Part shown: positions 9,701 to 15,923 of the stretch, piece after piece | Layout: each line of letters starts with the position of its first letter | Numbering within the stretch: the stretch's first letter is position 1 | DNA from: Verrucomicrobiia bacterium | GTDB taxonomy: Bacteria; Omnitrophota; Omnitrophia; Omnitrophales; Aquincolibacteriaceae | NCBI GenBank assembly: GCA_035495615.1 | Contig: DATJFP010000038.1 | Location: forward strand, 1-44,451 | Direction of reading: 5' to 3' | DNA length: 44,451 bases | The notes under the pieces: generated by a model | The model's database searches: none | The model's input: only the letters and a program-made list of their open reading frames with translations | Told to the model about the DNA's origin: nothing | Made by a program: the position numbers and the translations under genes

Positions 9701-12002
9701 TCGCCGGGTTGAAAATCCCCTGGCGCGTAAAATTGGATTCATTCACACCGAGCCGCGTTTCCAATTCGTCTTCGGCCTCGTTGTAAGCCTCTTCTTCTTC
9801 GGGCGATTCTTTCCTGAATTCCGTCTGCTCCATATCCCGAAGCATGTCCATGCCGCGGATGAATCGGTTGAGTGCTTCGTGCAACAGGACTTCTGCCGGG
9901 CCGGAAAGCGGCTTCGTGTCCTGGGCCTTCTCGATCAGCGAAGCAAGCCCCGCGAGGCTGAGCGGCTGCTTGTCCATGCCGTCCTTGTTGTAGGCCCAGA
10001 CCTGGTCCCCGGCAATGGCGTATTCCTTCAATTTGCCGGCATTCGCGAAGTCCACACTGCTGGGCTGCGACTTGTCCGGATGGTTATGCGCGATGAAAGT
10101 CACGTCACTGTCGTCGAGCAGCTCCTTCACCGGCGCCGGCACCATGACGTCTTCTTCGGTCCCGGAGGTGAAGATGATCGTCTTGCCCCCTTTGACCACC
10201 ACGCCGACTTCGAAATCCAAGGCGGCCAGTTTCTCGAGGTCTTCCGAGGTCAGCCCGTCGATCACGAAAGCCAGGGGCAGGCCTTTCTCGAGCAGGCTGT
10301 AAACGTAATCAAACGTCGTTGCTTCTTTCACATCATAGGCAAAAGGCGTTACTTCCTTGGCGAGGTATTTTTGGGAGGGTTCTTTGATGCGGGACCCGTC
10401 TTGGGCAAGACGGATTTTTCCTTCTTCTATTGTGACTCCTTGGAGATCAGGCGTATTAGGATTGTAAACGGTAGTGCGGTAGGTATTCTCAGGGAAATAG
10501 TAGGCCGTCCGGGCATATCCCCCGGTCTTGGGATCGAGTTCGTAAGTGAACTCGATAGTCTTTGACACACCATTCGCGTCCGGAGGTCCGCGGGACATCT
10601 GGATTCTTCCGACCTCCTGGTTAGGAAGCGCCTCGTAAGTCAGGACGTATCCGTCTTCGGTATGGATTTCGTAAGATGTGCCTTTTCGAACCAGGGTGGA
10701 AGTCAACTTGAGCGTGGCGGCCTTCATTATAAAGGTACCTGCCTCTTGGATCTGGTGCGGTTCCAAGTCGCCGTCCCAGCGGATGACCGGCTTCAGAAGC
10801 TTCATGCGAAGGTAGGTCATGGTCTTGAAATCCAGCACCAGAAGCTGGTCGCCTTCCCCTTCTTTCCCGGCCTTCTGGCGGATGTATTCCTTCTTCTCTC
10901 CGTCCATATTAATGAAGAGCAGATCCCCGATGCCCCCGTTGGCAGCGCGCTCGAAGACCCGGTACTGGTCCGGCTTGTCCGCCATGCGGAAGATGTAAGT
11001 GTTGTGAACGGCGCCGTTGCTGTCCTTGTAGCTGGAAAGCTCGACATTGTACTTGTGGTTCTGCGGGTCGGTATACGCCACGCCCTCCAGGTCTCCCAGG
11101 CTGCCGTCCGCAGTCATGGCATAAACATGACGCGTTCCCTGCAGCGCATCCAGAACCGTGACGCGCTTATGCGCCTTGTCGTATTGATACTTGAGGAAAA
11201 GGCGCTTGCCGTCCTGGACGCCTTCGTACTGGATCATCTGCCCGGGTTCGCCGTTGTCGTCGAGCTCGAAGACGGTTTTCTCATCCGGACGGAGCGGATT
11301 GACGGCCGTCATGGTCCACTTGTCGTAATCGTATTCGCGGGTTTTGTACTCGCGTCCGTTCACGGCAAACCCTTCGTTCGAAATCCCGTCGATTTCGCCG
11401 TTGGGCTGGACAAAATATTCTTTGAACTGGCTGAACCCCTTGCGGCGCGACGTGATGGTCTGGACTTTCATCTTTTCGACCTCGTCTTTGCCGTTGAGCG
11501 TGTATGTCATGATGTGGGCCACCGGTTTCTTGGTGGCCGGATCAATGTCGACCATGTTCAAGAGGCGGCGCGTCGCTTTGTCGACGGTGAACGACGTCCC
11601 GGCTTTCTTGTATTCGAACTTGATCCTGTCGACCATGTCGTGGACTTGCAGCTGGTCGCCGGGACGCTTTTGGAGCGGGTTAATCTCAGGCGAAAAATAG
11701 GCATTGGCGGGAGGCTGTGTATCGGGGGTGTTTTCGACGATCTGATCAGGCGATTTGGCATTTTCTTTGGTGATGGGCTGCTGGGTTTGTTCCATGTCCT
11801 GGAGGAAATGGACGTCACTCAGGTCTTTATCTTTCTGAACATCAGGCTTCGGCATGACAGGCATAGGCAGAGCGGCGGGAGCAACGGAGCTGAAGGCCAA
11901 GCGGGTATCGAGGGAAGTGAAAATGAAAAGGAAAACAGTAATAGCCGCGACCGCGCGGAGGGAAAAAGGTTTTGTGCTTCTGTGACAATCGCTAAAACTC
12001 AT
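1..12002 (-). CDS. Giant secreted multi-repeat protein (3' end beyond window)
   Basis: One frame stays open from ATG 12002 to base 1 (4,000 codons); the C terminus is outside the window. The start follows AAAGGA 12 nt upstream and an in-frame stop just before it. Residues 1-36 form a signal peptide (basic start, hydrophobic AAITVFLFIF, cleavage near RLA-FSS), so export is expected. In order: a tyrosine/aspartate-rich beta region (about 60-500); a JAMM-like segment with E598, H639, H641, S648 and D651; three related beta-sandwich modules at about 9.5-8.15 kb, flanked by two copies of an ETRLG-containing module; about ten 50-residue YD-like repeats (7.7-6.2 kb); a further beta-rich region; and at least fifteen 86-residue repeats (3.75 kb to base 1). 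I recognise no named family overall. A surface or extracellular structural or adhesive role is inference. Plus-strand frames over it are shadows. Confidence 0.93.
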   Translation of the reverse strand, partial: MSFSDCHRSTKPFSLRAVAAITVFLFIFTSLDTRLAFSSVAPAALPMPVMPKPDVQKDKDLSDVHFLQDMEQTQQPITKENAKSPDQIVENTPDTQPPANAYFSPEINPLQKRPGDQLQVHDMVDRIKFEYKKAGTSFTVDKATRRLLNMVDIDPATKKPVAHIMTYTLNGKDEVEKMKVQTITSRRKGFSQFKEYFVQPNGEIDGISNEGFAVNGREYKTREYDYDKWTMTAVNPLRPDEKTVFELDDNGEPGQMIQYEGVQDGKRLFLKYQYDKAHKRVTVLDALQGTRHVYAMTADGSLGDLEGVAYTDPQNHKYNVELSSYKDSNGAVHNTYIFRMADKPDQYRVFERAANGGIGDLLFINMDGEKKEYIRQKAGKEGEGDQLLVLDFKTMTYLRMKLLKPVIRWDGDLEPHQIQEAGTFIMKAATLKLTSTLVRKGTSYEIHTEDGYVLTYEALPNQEVGRIQMSRGPPDANGVSKTIEFTYELDPKTGGYARTAYYFPENTYRTTVYNPNTPDLQGVTIEEGKIRLAQDGSRIKEPSQKYLAKEVTPFAYDVKEATTFDYVYSLLEKGLPLAFVIDGLTSEDLEKLAALDFEVGVVVKGGKTIIFTSGTEEDVMVPAPVKELLDDSDVTFIAHNHPDKSQPSSVDFANAGKLKEYAIAGDQVWAYNKDGMDKQPLSLAGLASLIEKAQDTKPLSGPAEVLLHEALNRFIRGMDMLRDMEQTEFRKESPEEEEAYNEAEDELETRLGVNESNFTRQGIFNPATNIYELLLKYGQKYYRYSVNIQTDTATFLQMEDRSGAVPFFSGSTDLTANPKTTLPNLPSAIHSQNITMDGSYSPGIKYVYDVRANAEAQGKMRLENIGGNMNIGNALTLHAKVAPNGPALSMPFKQRVVLEDKNGRTVSVDLDLTTTLKAFTIDPKSIDPLFDKANVKRITFVHDQSVSGSNKRADVFVLVNGLNEDLTAVPGGTKGGAPSTLTNRPRVSLTGSFITARSKTNGFSYVYDARSSSASQPVAVIENPAGTMDAGSSFKLWLQAVQPTEDPVTLTYPVNAVIRFTDNSGSVIAKNVSITGTEQEFVFDLSSGIDASKIKKIEIIHNQAVSGDNQRAQINVGLLGLEKDASVLAPQATDSAPDNIGNSPMTYPTGRYITLRPMTDGVAYQYDLRRHPGDEAVMILKNKTAPISVDGSFEFWARADKADTGDRPAITEPLSVQVKVIDTDGKIAVGVVRLTSTMQKFELDTSGLNVNSIREIQFISNPFISENNTRAKIEVRVDGIQGRTPAPLAPDYNPANPQETEAFDLAMDDLETRLGIPKSNFHRVALTNTAANIYEVTLRHDTDYFNYLVDISSNIATLQQKEEKDDQDLTLRLTDLVENKVYNYEYDYENNEVTVVNETDSDYRVFEFDIDKKKKGKLIESGDINAQGEFDMPTLYDYTIPGEVTAINDDGTFQVYAFDAGDNSMGDLLREGTHDAGGDFVVTATYDYSIADIVTALHKDNTYSKYEYNAAQKKFGKLLEDGTQQNGLNFVKTTDYDYTVTGKVTAFHTDGTFETYDYNAGQNKIEKVLFGGTHDHGANLVTDRNYDYSVSGKVKVVYTNNTFEEYDYNAGQNVIGKAVDGGTHTNGTNFVTTHNYDYTTYPDQQLVVSNDNTYELYDYDTSKNKRGKLRESGVHDAGINFVANRTYDYTTTGQVKAVATDNTYTTYAFNDASNQFGNILETGTHTNGTNFETAKTYDYRDAGFVRIVDATSKDYVEYEFDSATRDIKNPVRGGYMNSINVAVVERDFEIDTPTTMRVTERADQSFVVQEYDPATHALGKILYGGQMDGVNPVIKTDYNYDIAGRVRIVNRDDNSYIERDFTGATNTIGKIRFTGTWDGIAAPVVLATYDYTDPTKVDIRNADDTYNIFEYDDTKDKLGRLLESGHWEGPARIIEKQFSYPDFFTRVVIDKVRDTVSTFNIFDELVEFTNNKTGETTFLTGGLIDRIEDSGGNVIRDYTYTGNPPSDADFTGKPASTVVTQTVDGRLSREIYEAGVTENNITTSKGPDFLVTDGQGPIEIVNQEDGKTAIYFNTGTIFRFKDDPSGGAREVMDEVINIKGRRTRSIYTADDLPVGHPFRAYADANAADMDLSVILGPEPDNDIIGAIVYQHDAAGLSQGPPGSPFVDFVLEHDGTVRYYYYNENGDPTDVDHVVERRSHVEPNRDAPIMSEIFYQDAGDHIDYILTYSADSSKVVQRSEYKYDDADPPDPDRVLQYDVSRESDPHTGGVLESTLTYKMSPFNDTEELRIKDITDKHGNKSTYFYRPDNFIDHVVQENAAGIQTGRIDYEQGQFYNDRVKRSVSYVDDPGSATPTDVLADEQTVYTYGDDGKVSMIQKFKVVGTLDDATYVNGAPVVTGGKLTDDQQIGITLFENEIPQAEFSFKWVDDDGTPATPDVQIMAGFTVLNYESDGRTANYSDQYTVTGAADVTPALIQAKIDENPADAIDTIKEAIDALLADAGSDDQFRTRVYFNDVGTRAIYSISMNKNEEPVSLSVFNYDDAGDGDLASIDQWDISEDGITLPTDASGVTVPSALKQKKSTVYFSEDGDRTEYVHNYRWDGAALKVASYNIFNYDADNKNLLKFTDSYFVDGGAPDIDAAAIQAKIDENPADSIDTIHEAIQAILAGTIDDDITGRTFLDKDQSPVLALSINAAKEISGFSTFEKNLDGTLKYVNAHRLVDQNTGTPGLQRIDWNARAAANKDEISDFTASDYMANLDTGLNSRTYMDTDGNPSVSVSINANNEVSGISTFSTSKRGDIQYVNSHRLIDQSTTDSSMTRGTWSSAAFDSLAKITASGLYETSLATGLTGRTFMDANGSPSVSMAINAQNMISGVSTFNVNPRGDINFVNSHRLIDQSTTDSGMTRMGWNPSSFDTLAEAQAPGLYETSLATGLTGRTFLDANGNPSVSVAINTNNQIAGISTFNVKDSGDINFVNSHRLIDQSTTDSGMTRANWSDTAYDTLAEIQAPGLYETSLTTGLTGRTFLDANGNPAVSMSINAQNQIAGVSTFKVKPTGDIDYVNSHRLIDQSTTDAGMTRRSWSDTGFDTLTEAQAAGLYETDLSTGLTGRTFLDANGNPSVSIAINAQNEITGASTFDVRPSGDIAFVNSHRLIDQSSTDSGMTRRSWTDAAFDTLAEAQAPGLYETDKDTGLTGRTFLDANGNPALSLAINSNNQISGVSTFSVKENGEIEYVNSHRMIDQSTTDSGMTRAGWSSAAFDTLAEAQGAGLYETSLATGLTGRTFLDANGNPSVSLAINANNQISGVSTFSVKQNGDIEYVNSHRLIDQSTTDSGMTRVSWNPSSFDTLAEAQAPGLYETDLATGLTGRTFLDANGNPAVSIAINSNNEISGVSTFSVKPSGDIDYVNSHRLIDQSTTDSGMTRMSWNPSSFDTLAEAQAPGLYDTNKDTGLTGRTFLDANGNPSVSIAINSNNQISGVSTFSVKPTGDIEFVNSHRLIDQSTTDSGMTRAAWSSSAYDTLGEAQAGGLYETSLTTGLTGRTFLDANGNPAVSVAINSNNEISGVSTFQVKASGDIEFVNSHRLIDQNTTDTGMTRKAWNPSSYDTLAEAQAAGLYETDVDTGLTGRTFLDANGNPSLSFAINANNEISGASSFSVRPNGDIAFVNSHRLIDQTTTDSGMTRVSWSSAAFDTLAEAQGAGVFETSLATGLTGRTFLDANGNPSVSIAINSANQISGVSTFSVKPSGDIEFVNSHRLIDQSTTDAGMTRLNWNPSSFDTLAEAQAPGLYETDLATGLTGRTFLDASGNPAVSLAINTNNQISGVSTFSVKPSGDIAFVNSHRMIDQSTTDAGMTRMNWSPSSFDTLAEAQAAGLYETDVNTGLTGRTFLDANGNPAVSLAINANNQVSGVSTFSTKPSGDIEYVNSHRLVDQTTTDSGMTRAAWSSAAFDTLAEAQSSSLYETSVATGLTGRTFLDANGNPALSVAINSLNQISGISTFSVKAS
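6195..7710 (-). repeat. About ten 150-bp (50-residue) YD-like repeats
   Basis: Within the giant gene, units of about 50 residues each begin with YDY and carry a V-K/T-A-x3-D-x-T-Y/F pattern, then Y-x-YNA, then G-K-L and a GTH-D/T-x-G-x-NF element. Seven units are well conserved and about three nearer 6.2 kb are degenerate. The tyrosine-aspartate pattern resembles the YD/RHS repeats that build beta-helical shells or filaments, but the period is longer than the classic one of about 20 residues, so the relationship is tentative. Confidence 0.8.
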
Positions 12003-12084
12003 GCAGCTTCACAGTCCTTTGCCCATTTCATGAGAAGTGAATACCACTCCAACTTGAAATGACTTCCAAGAAGTTTTGTCGGAT

Positions 12085-12137
12085 TTCGCCTGAATCGATT
12101 AGAGATTTTGCCTAGAAATCTCTAGAACTTCGCCTGA
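12085..12137. promoter_or_regulatory. Hairpin framed by direct repeats in leader of giant gene
   Basis: A perfect 9-bp inverted repeat, TAGAGATTT (12100-12108) and AAATCTCTA (12116-12124), has a 7-nt loop. It is framed by two copies of TTCGCCTGA at 12085-12093 and 12129-12137. It lies between the promoter and the start codon, so it would be in the leader RNA. A regulatory role is inferred from position and symmetry only. Confidence 0.5.
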
Positions 12138-12239
12138 TATGCCTTGCCAAACAAATACGGCCAAAAGTTTCGAATCTTTAAGCATTAACTACATTTAATT
12201 ACTTATTAAATCCTCGAATTAATGGCCTGATCTAGCAAA

Positions 12240-12268
12240 AGTGTACTTGCCTGCCTGTTTCTTGTCAA
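12240..12268 (-). promoter_or_regulatory. Sigma-70-type promoter for giant gene
   Basis: On the minus strand TTGACA (12268-12263), a 17-nt spacer and TACACT (12245-12240) form a good sigma-70 promoter in an AT-rich stretch. Transcription would begin near 12233, giving a leader of about 230 nt before ATG 12002. The rest of the gene-free 12003-12420 interval shows only the hairpin listed separately; I see nothing in 12269-12420, including no clear terminator for miaA. Confidence 0.65.
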
Positions 12269-12420
12269 ACATTCCCAATTTCGCTCCTAGGCTGCTCACC
12301 GTAAGTCATTTAAAGACAGGGCGATGTAATTATTAAAATATTTTGAATAACTTTATAAATGCAGGTACTAGAGGGGGGAAGTGATTTTGGGTGCTATAAG
12401 GAGGGGGAAAGTGTCAGGAA

Positions 12421-13347
12421 TTATCTCACGATGCAAATGATACGGTCAACAAAATCTTTCAGCTTTTCTTCAGGTTCCCACGTCAGCCATTGGATGTTTT
12501 TTTCTTTTCGGAACCACGTCATCTGACGTTTGGCGAGATGGCGGGTGTTTTTCTTGATCAAATCTTTGGCGGCGTCGGCTTCCCTTCCGGAAAGCTCCGG
12601 GCCGGACAACAGCAATTCCTTGTAGCCCACCGCCTGAAACGCGGTTTTGGAAAGTTCTTGCCGCGCAAGCAGACGAACTTCCCGAACGAGTCCTTTTTCG
12701 AACATCTCATCCACCCGCTTTTCGATTTCCCGATAAAGAAAACTTCTTTCCCGGGTGATGCCGAGAACAAGCGGCTCGAATCCCAGATCCGTCAAACCTT
12801 CCTTCGACGCGTACCACTCTCCCGCGGATTTCCCGGAAACCGCGCGAATCTCGAGAGCGCGGATGATGCGTCGCTTATCCGTCGGCTTGATCCTGGCCGC
12901 GGATTCAGGATCGCATTTTTTAAGATCTTTATAGAGCCTTTCAATTCCTTCACTGGAAACGGTTTGCTCCATCTTTTCACGAAACAACGCATCTCCTCCA
13001 GGCTGCGGCGACAATCCTTCCAAAAGCGAGCGCACGTAGAGTCCGGTGCCGCCGGCGACAATCGGCAGTTTTTTCCGGGAAACAATGTCCTGGATGGCGG
13101 CAAGGGCCCTGCGGCGGAACTCGTAAACAGAAAAGGATTCGGAAGGCTCGACCAGGTCGATCAGGTGATGAGGAATTTCTTTGCGCTCCGCCGCGGAAGG
13201 TTTGGCGGTTCCGATGTCCATGCCGCGATAAACCTGCATCGAGTCAGCGGAAATGATTTCACCGCCAAGGCGGCGCGCGACGAGAAGGGCAATCTTGGAT
13301 TTTCCGGCGGCCGTAGGGCCGACCAGAAAAAGCACGCGCGGCTTCAC
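12421..13347 (-). CDS. miaA: tRNA dimethylallyltransferase
   Basis: MiaA transfers a dimethylallyl group to N6 of A37 in tRNAs reading UNN codons. The P-loop FLVGPTAAGKSK lies at the N terminus, followed by the family signatures SADSMQVYRGMDIGTAKP, GGTGLY and, near the C terminus, KRQMTWFRKE. I chose GTG 13347, giving 308 residues, the usual family length. A longer frame to 13416 only adds sequence overlapping argS. The GTG overlaps the argS stop as GTGA, indicating translational coupling. It is the last gene of the rsfS-argS-miaA unit. Confidence 0.95.
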   Translation of the reverse strand: MKPRVLFLVGPTAAGKSKIALLVARRLGGEIISADSMQVYRGMDIGTAKPSAAERKEIPHHLIDLVEPSESFSVYEFRRRALAAIQDIVSRKKLPIVAGGTGLYVRSLLEGLSPQPGGDALFREKMEQTVSSEGIERLYKDLKKCDPESAARIKPTDKRRIIRALEIRAVSGKSAGEWYASKEGLTDLGFEPLVLGITRERSFLYREIEKRVDEMFEKGLVREVRLLARQELSKTAFQAVGYKELLLSGPELSGREADAAKDLIKKNTRHLAKRQMTWFRKEKNIQWLTWEPEEKLKDFVDRIICIVR

Positions 13348-15014
13348 ATGGATTCGGGCTGGGAAATCCCCAGAAGCTCGAGGCCGTTCCACAGCACAAT
13401 GCGGGAGGTCTCGCACAACAGCAGACGGGCCTGGGTCAGCTCCTCGTTTTCCGTGACGACCCGATGGGCGGAATAAAACTTGTGGAAAGCCATGGCCAGC
13501 GTCCGGAGATAATCTGCCAGGCGGTAGGGTTCCAGGCTCTCGGACGCGCCGATCAGGGCCTTGGGAAAGTCCGAAATGATCTTGATCAGATTCCGCTCAT
13601 CTTCGGCTTCATAGAGATCCACGTTCACCTTGACCGTGACTTCGCGCTCGGCAAACCGGAGCACGCTGGCAATGCGGGCATAGGCGTACTGGAGGTAATA
13701 AACCGGATTGTCCTGGGACTTTTGCTTGGCCAGGTCCAGGTCAAAGTCCAGATGGCTTTCCAGACGCCTCATGATAAAGAAATACCGGGCCGCATCCACC
13801 CCGACCTCATCCATGAGCTCCCGAAGCGTGACGAATTCCCCTGCCCGGGTGGACATGCGTACGGGCTGGCCGTTGCGATAAAGGGTGGAAAGCTGGGCAA
13901 TCCGGATCTCGACCTGGCGGGGGTCATGCCCCAGAGCCTGGCAGGCGGCCTTGAGCCTGGGAATGTAGCCGTGGTGATCGGGCCCCCAGAAGTTGATCAG
14001 CCATTCATAGCCCCTTTCAAACTTCTGGCGGTGGTAGGCAATGTCCGGGGCCAGGTAGGTATACTCTCCGGTCGACTTCCGCACGACCCGGTCCTTGTCA
14101 TCCCCCAGATCCGTGGACTTAAACCATAGGGCGCCGTCCTTTTCGTAGATGAAATTCTTCTTTTTCAGGGCGTCGAGAGTCTTTTCCACGGCGTTTTTCT
14201 GGTAAAGGGTCTGCTCGCTGAAATATTCGTCGAATTTGACCCGGAATTCCGCCAAGTCCTTTCGGATCCCCGCCATGATCTCAGCCCCGGCATACTGGGT
14301 GCAAAAGGCGAGCGATTCCTCTTCCGGACGCTTGAGCAGGGAATCCTGCTTCTCCTGGACCAGCTTTTTGGCGATGTCGATGAGGTATTCGCCCTGGTAA
14401 CCGTCTTCCGGAAGCGGCGTGGCCTGCTTCAACTCGGTCTTGTAACGGGACCAAAGGCTTTTGCCGAGCAGGTTCATCTGCCTTCCGGCATCGTTCAGAT
14501 AATATTCAGAGGCCACATGGTGTCCGGTGGCTCTCAAGATCCGCGCCAGCGCGTCCCCCACTGCGGCCTGCCGGCCGTGGGCAATGGTCAGCGGTCCGGT
14601 AGGATTGGCGCTCACATACTCAAGAAGCACCTTTCGCCCCTTGCCGAAGTCGGATTTGCCGTAATCCCGATTTTTCCGGCAGACCTCCATAAGGATCTGG
14701 CCGAGGGAGGACTTTTTCAGGTAGAAATTGATGAATCCCGCGCCCGCGACCTCCATGCGTTCCACCGTCGACTCTTTTTCGTGCTTCGAGCCTTCAGATT
14801 CCAGGAGGAGGACCAAGTCGTCCGCGATCTGATTGGGCCTGGCGCGCGCAATCTGGGCCAATTTGAACGCGGCATTGCAGGCAAAGTCCCCATGGGCCGG
14901 GTCCCGGGAAACGACCAAGTCATACTGGAAGGCTTCGGGGAGGTTCAGCCCCTTGCGCTTGCAGTATTCCTGGATCGTCCTGTCGATGATGCCGCTCAGC
15001 TCCTGCTTGGCCAT
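13344..15014 (-). CDS. argS: Arginyl-tRNA synthetase
   Basis: This class I synthetase charges tRNA-Arg with arginine. At 556 residues it has the usual length. The N-terminal additional domain is followed by the HIGH-type motif in SANPTGPLTIAHGR, and MSTRAGEF stands in the KMSKS position. The C-terminal helical anticodon domain ends in the characteristic NGLELLGI. The start ATG is 1 nt after the rsfS stop (TAG C ATG) and its stop overlaps miaA, so the three genes are co-translated. Confidence 0.97.
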   Translation of the reverse strand: MAKQELSGIIDRTIQEYCKRKGLNLPEAFQYDLVVSRDPAHGDFACNAAFKLAQIARARPNQIADDLVLLLESEGSKHEKESTVERMEVAGAGFINFYLKKSSLGQILMEVCRKNRDYGKSDFGKGRKVLLEYVSANPTGPLTIAHGRQAAVGDALARILRATGHHVASEYYLNDAGRQMNLLGKSLWSRYKTELKQATPLPEDGYQGEYLIDIAKKLVQEKQDSLLKRPEEESLAFCTQYAGAEIMAGIRKDLAEFRVKFDEYFSEQTLYQKNAVEKTLDALKKKNFIYEKDGALWFKSTDLGDDKDRVVRKSTGEYTYLAPDIAYHRQKFERGYEWLINFWGPDHHGYIPRLKAACQALGHDPRQVEIRIAQLSTLYRNGQPVRMSTRAGEFVTLRELMDEVGVDAARYFFIMRRLESHLDFDLDLAKQKSQDNPVYYLQYAYARIASVLRFAEREVTVKVNVDLYEAEDERNLIKIISDFPKALIGASESLEPYRLADYLRTLAMAFHKFYSAHRVVTENEELTQARLLLCETSRIVLWNGLELLGISQPESM

Positions 15015-15015
15015 G

Positions 15016-15339
15016 CTATTCCTCGCCCCAGAGGCTTTCGAGGTGATAAAAGGTCCGCTTTTCCCTATGAAAAATGTGGACGATCACGGAGCCGAAGTCC
15101 AAAAGGACCCACTCCCCGGCTTCCAACCCCTCCCGGTTGAAGAGCGGCACCTTTTTCTTTTTCATAGATTCCATCAGGTGGTGTCCCAGCGCTTTGACGT
15201 GGGGGGCGGAATTACCGTGCGTGATCACGAAGTAATGGGCAATGCTGGTTTGCTTGGAAATATCCAGGACAACCGGCTCTTCGCCCTTTTTGTCTTCGAT
15301 CAGTTCTTTGGCTAACTGAGCAATCTTCTTAGCTTGCAA
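15016..15339 (-). CDS. rsfS: Ribosomal silencing factor RsfS
   Basis: RsfS binds ribosomal protein uL14 and blocks subunit joining during starvation. The frame shows the family core (VVLDISKQTSIAHYFVI, EGLEAGEWVLLDFGSVIVHIF). The frame could extend to 15438, but the evidence favours TTG at 15339: GGAAGGAG lies 7 nt upstream and the resulting 107 residues match the family, whereas the extension is not family-like and would include the promoter. It is the first gene of the rsfS-argS-miaA unit. Confidence 0.93.
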   Translation of the reverse strand: MQAKKIAQLAKELIEDKKGEEPVVLDISKQTSIAHYFVITHGNSAPHVKALGHHLMESMKKKKVPLFNREGLEAGEWVLLDFGSVIVHIFHREKRTFYHLESLWGEE

Positions 15340-15372
15340 AAAAAAGCTCCTTCCGGGGTTGGGAAAGCAGGC

Positions 15373-15381
15373 ATTATAGCA
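15373..15381 (-). promoter_or_regulatory. Extended -10 promoter for rsfS-argS-miaA
   Basis: On the minus strand TGC followed by a perfect TATAAT (15378-15373) forms an extended -10 element about 34 nt upstream of the rsfS TTG start. No convincing -35 box is seen, as is common for extended -10 promoters. Confidence 0.6.
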
Positions 15382-15407
15382 TCCAAGCCTAACGGCCGAA
15401 ACGGGTT

Positions 15408-15923
15408 TTATCGTGTCCTTTCCAGCTCCAAAAGCCACTCTTTCCAGGGAAGTCCGAGCGAGTAGCCGCCTATCTTTCCCTGGGATGACAGAACCCGGTG
15501 ACAGGGAATAAAAATCGGGAGGCGGTTGCGTTTCATGACGGTGCCGACCGCCCGTCCTGCCCGGGCATGCCCGCAGCTTGCGGCCAGGGCGCCGTAAGAC
15601 GTGACCGTGCCGGACCGGGATTTCCAGAGCGTCCGCAGCACTTTTTCCTGAAACGGCGTGTAGCCTGAAAAATCCACTGGAATACCTTTCAAGTCCCGGG
15701 ATTTTCCCTGAAAGAAATCGTCAAGGCGCCGGGCCGCGCGTTTTAAATAAGCGGGAGCCTTGCCGGAAGAGGAGAAAGGTCGGGTCCATCCGGTCTGAGG
15801 GAAATCCAGGCGGTACAGCCCGGTCCGGCTTCCCCAAAGCACGAAGGTTCCCCGCGGATTTTCTACCTGTGTGGCGAAAAGCTCCGGTTCCCGTTTCGGT
15901 TTTTTGCGCTTGGACCGTCTCAT
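15408..15923 (-). CDS. ogt: Methylated-DNA--protein-cysteine methyltransferase
   Basis: This suicide enzyme moves alkyl groups from O6-alkylguanine in DNA to its own cysteine. The C-terminal half has the DNA-binding segment (TPFQEKVLRTLWKSRSGTVTSYGALA) and the active-site motif IFIPCHRVL. At 171 residues it has the usual Ogt/MGMT length. A very basic N terminus (RRSKRKKPKREP) precedes the ribonuclease-like domain. Its ATG overlaps the stop of the upstream dehydrogenase gene by four bases (ATGA), so the two are probably co-translated. Confidence 0.93.
   Translation of the reverse strand: MRRSKRKKPKREPELFATQVENPRGTFVLWGSRTGLYRLDFPQTGWTRPFSSSGKAPAYLKRAARRLDDFFQGKSRDLKGIPVDFSGYTPFQEKVLRTLWKSRSGTVTSYGALAASCGHARAGRAVGTVMKRNRLPIFIPCHRVLSSQGKIGGYSLGLPWKEWLLELERTR

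Noticed and set aside
2040-12062. Very long plus-strand open frames (for example 3072-6551, 6978-10565, 10662-12062)
   Set aside because: They are antisense to the giant minus-strand gene. Their products are Arg/Val/His-rich without motifs, and the repeat periodicity and signal peptide make sense only on the minus strand.
13348-13416. Longer miaA start at 13416
   Set aside because: The extra residues overlap argS, are not family-like, and the GTG overlapping the argS stop gives the normal MiaA length.
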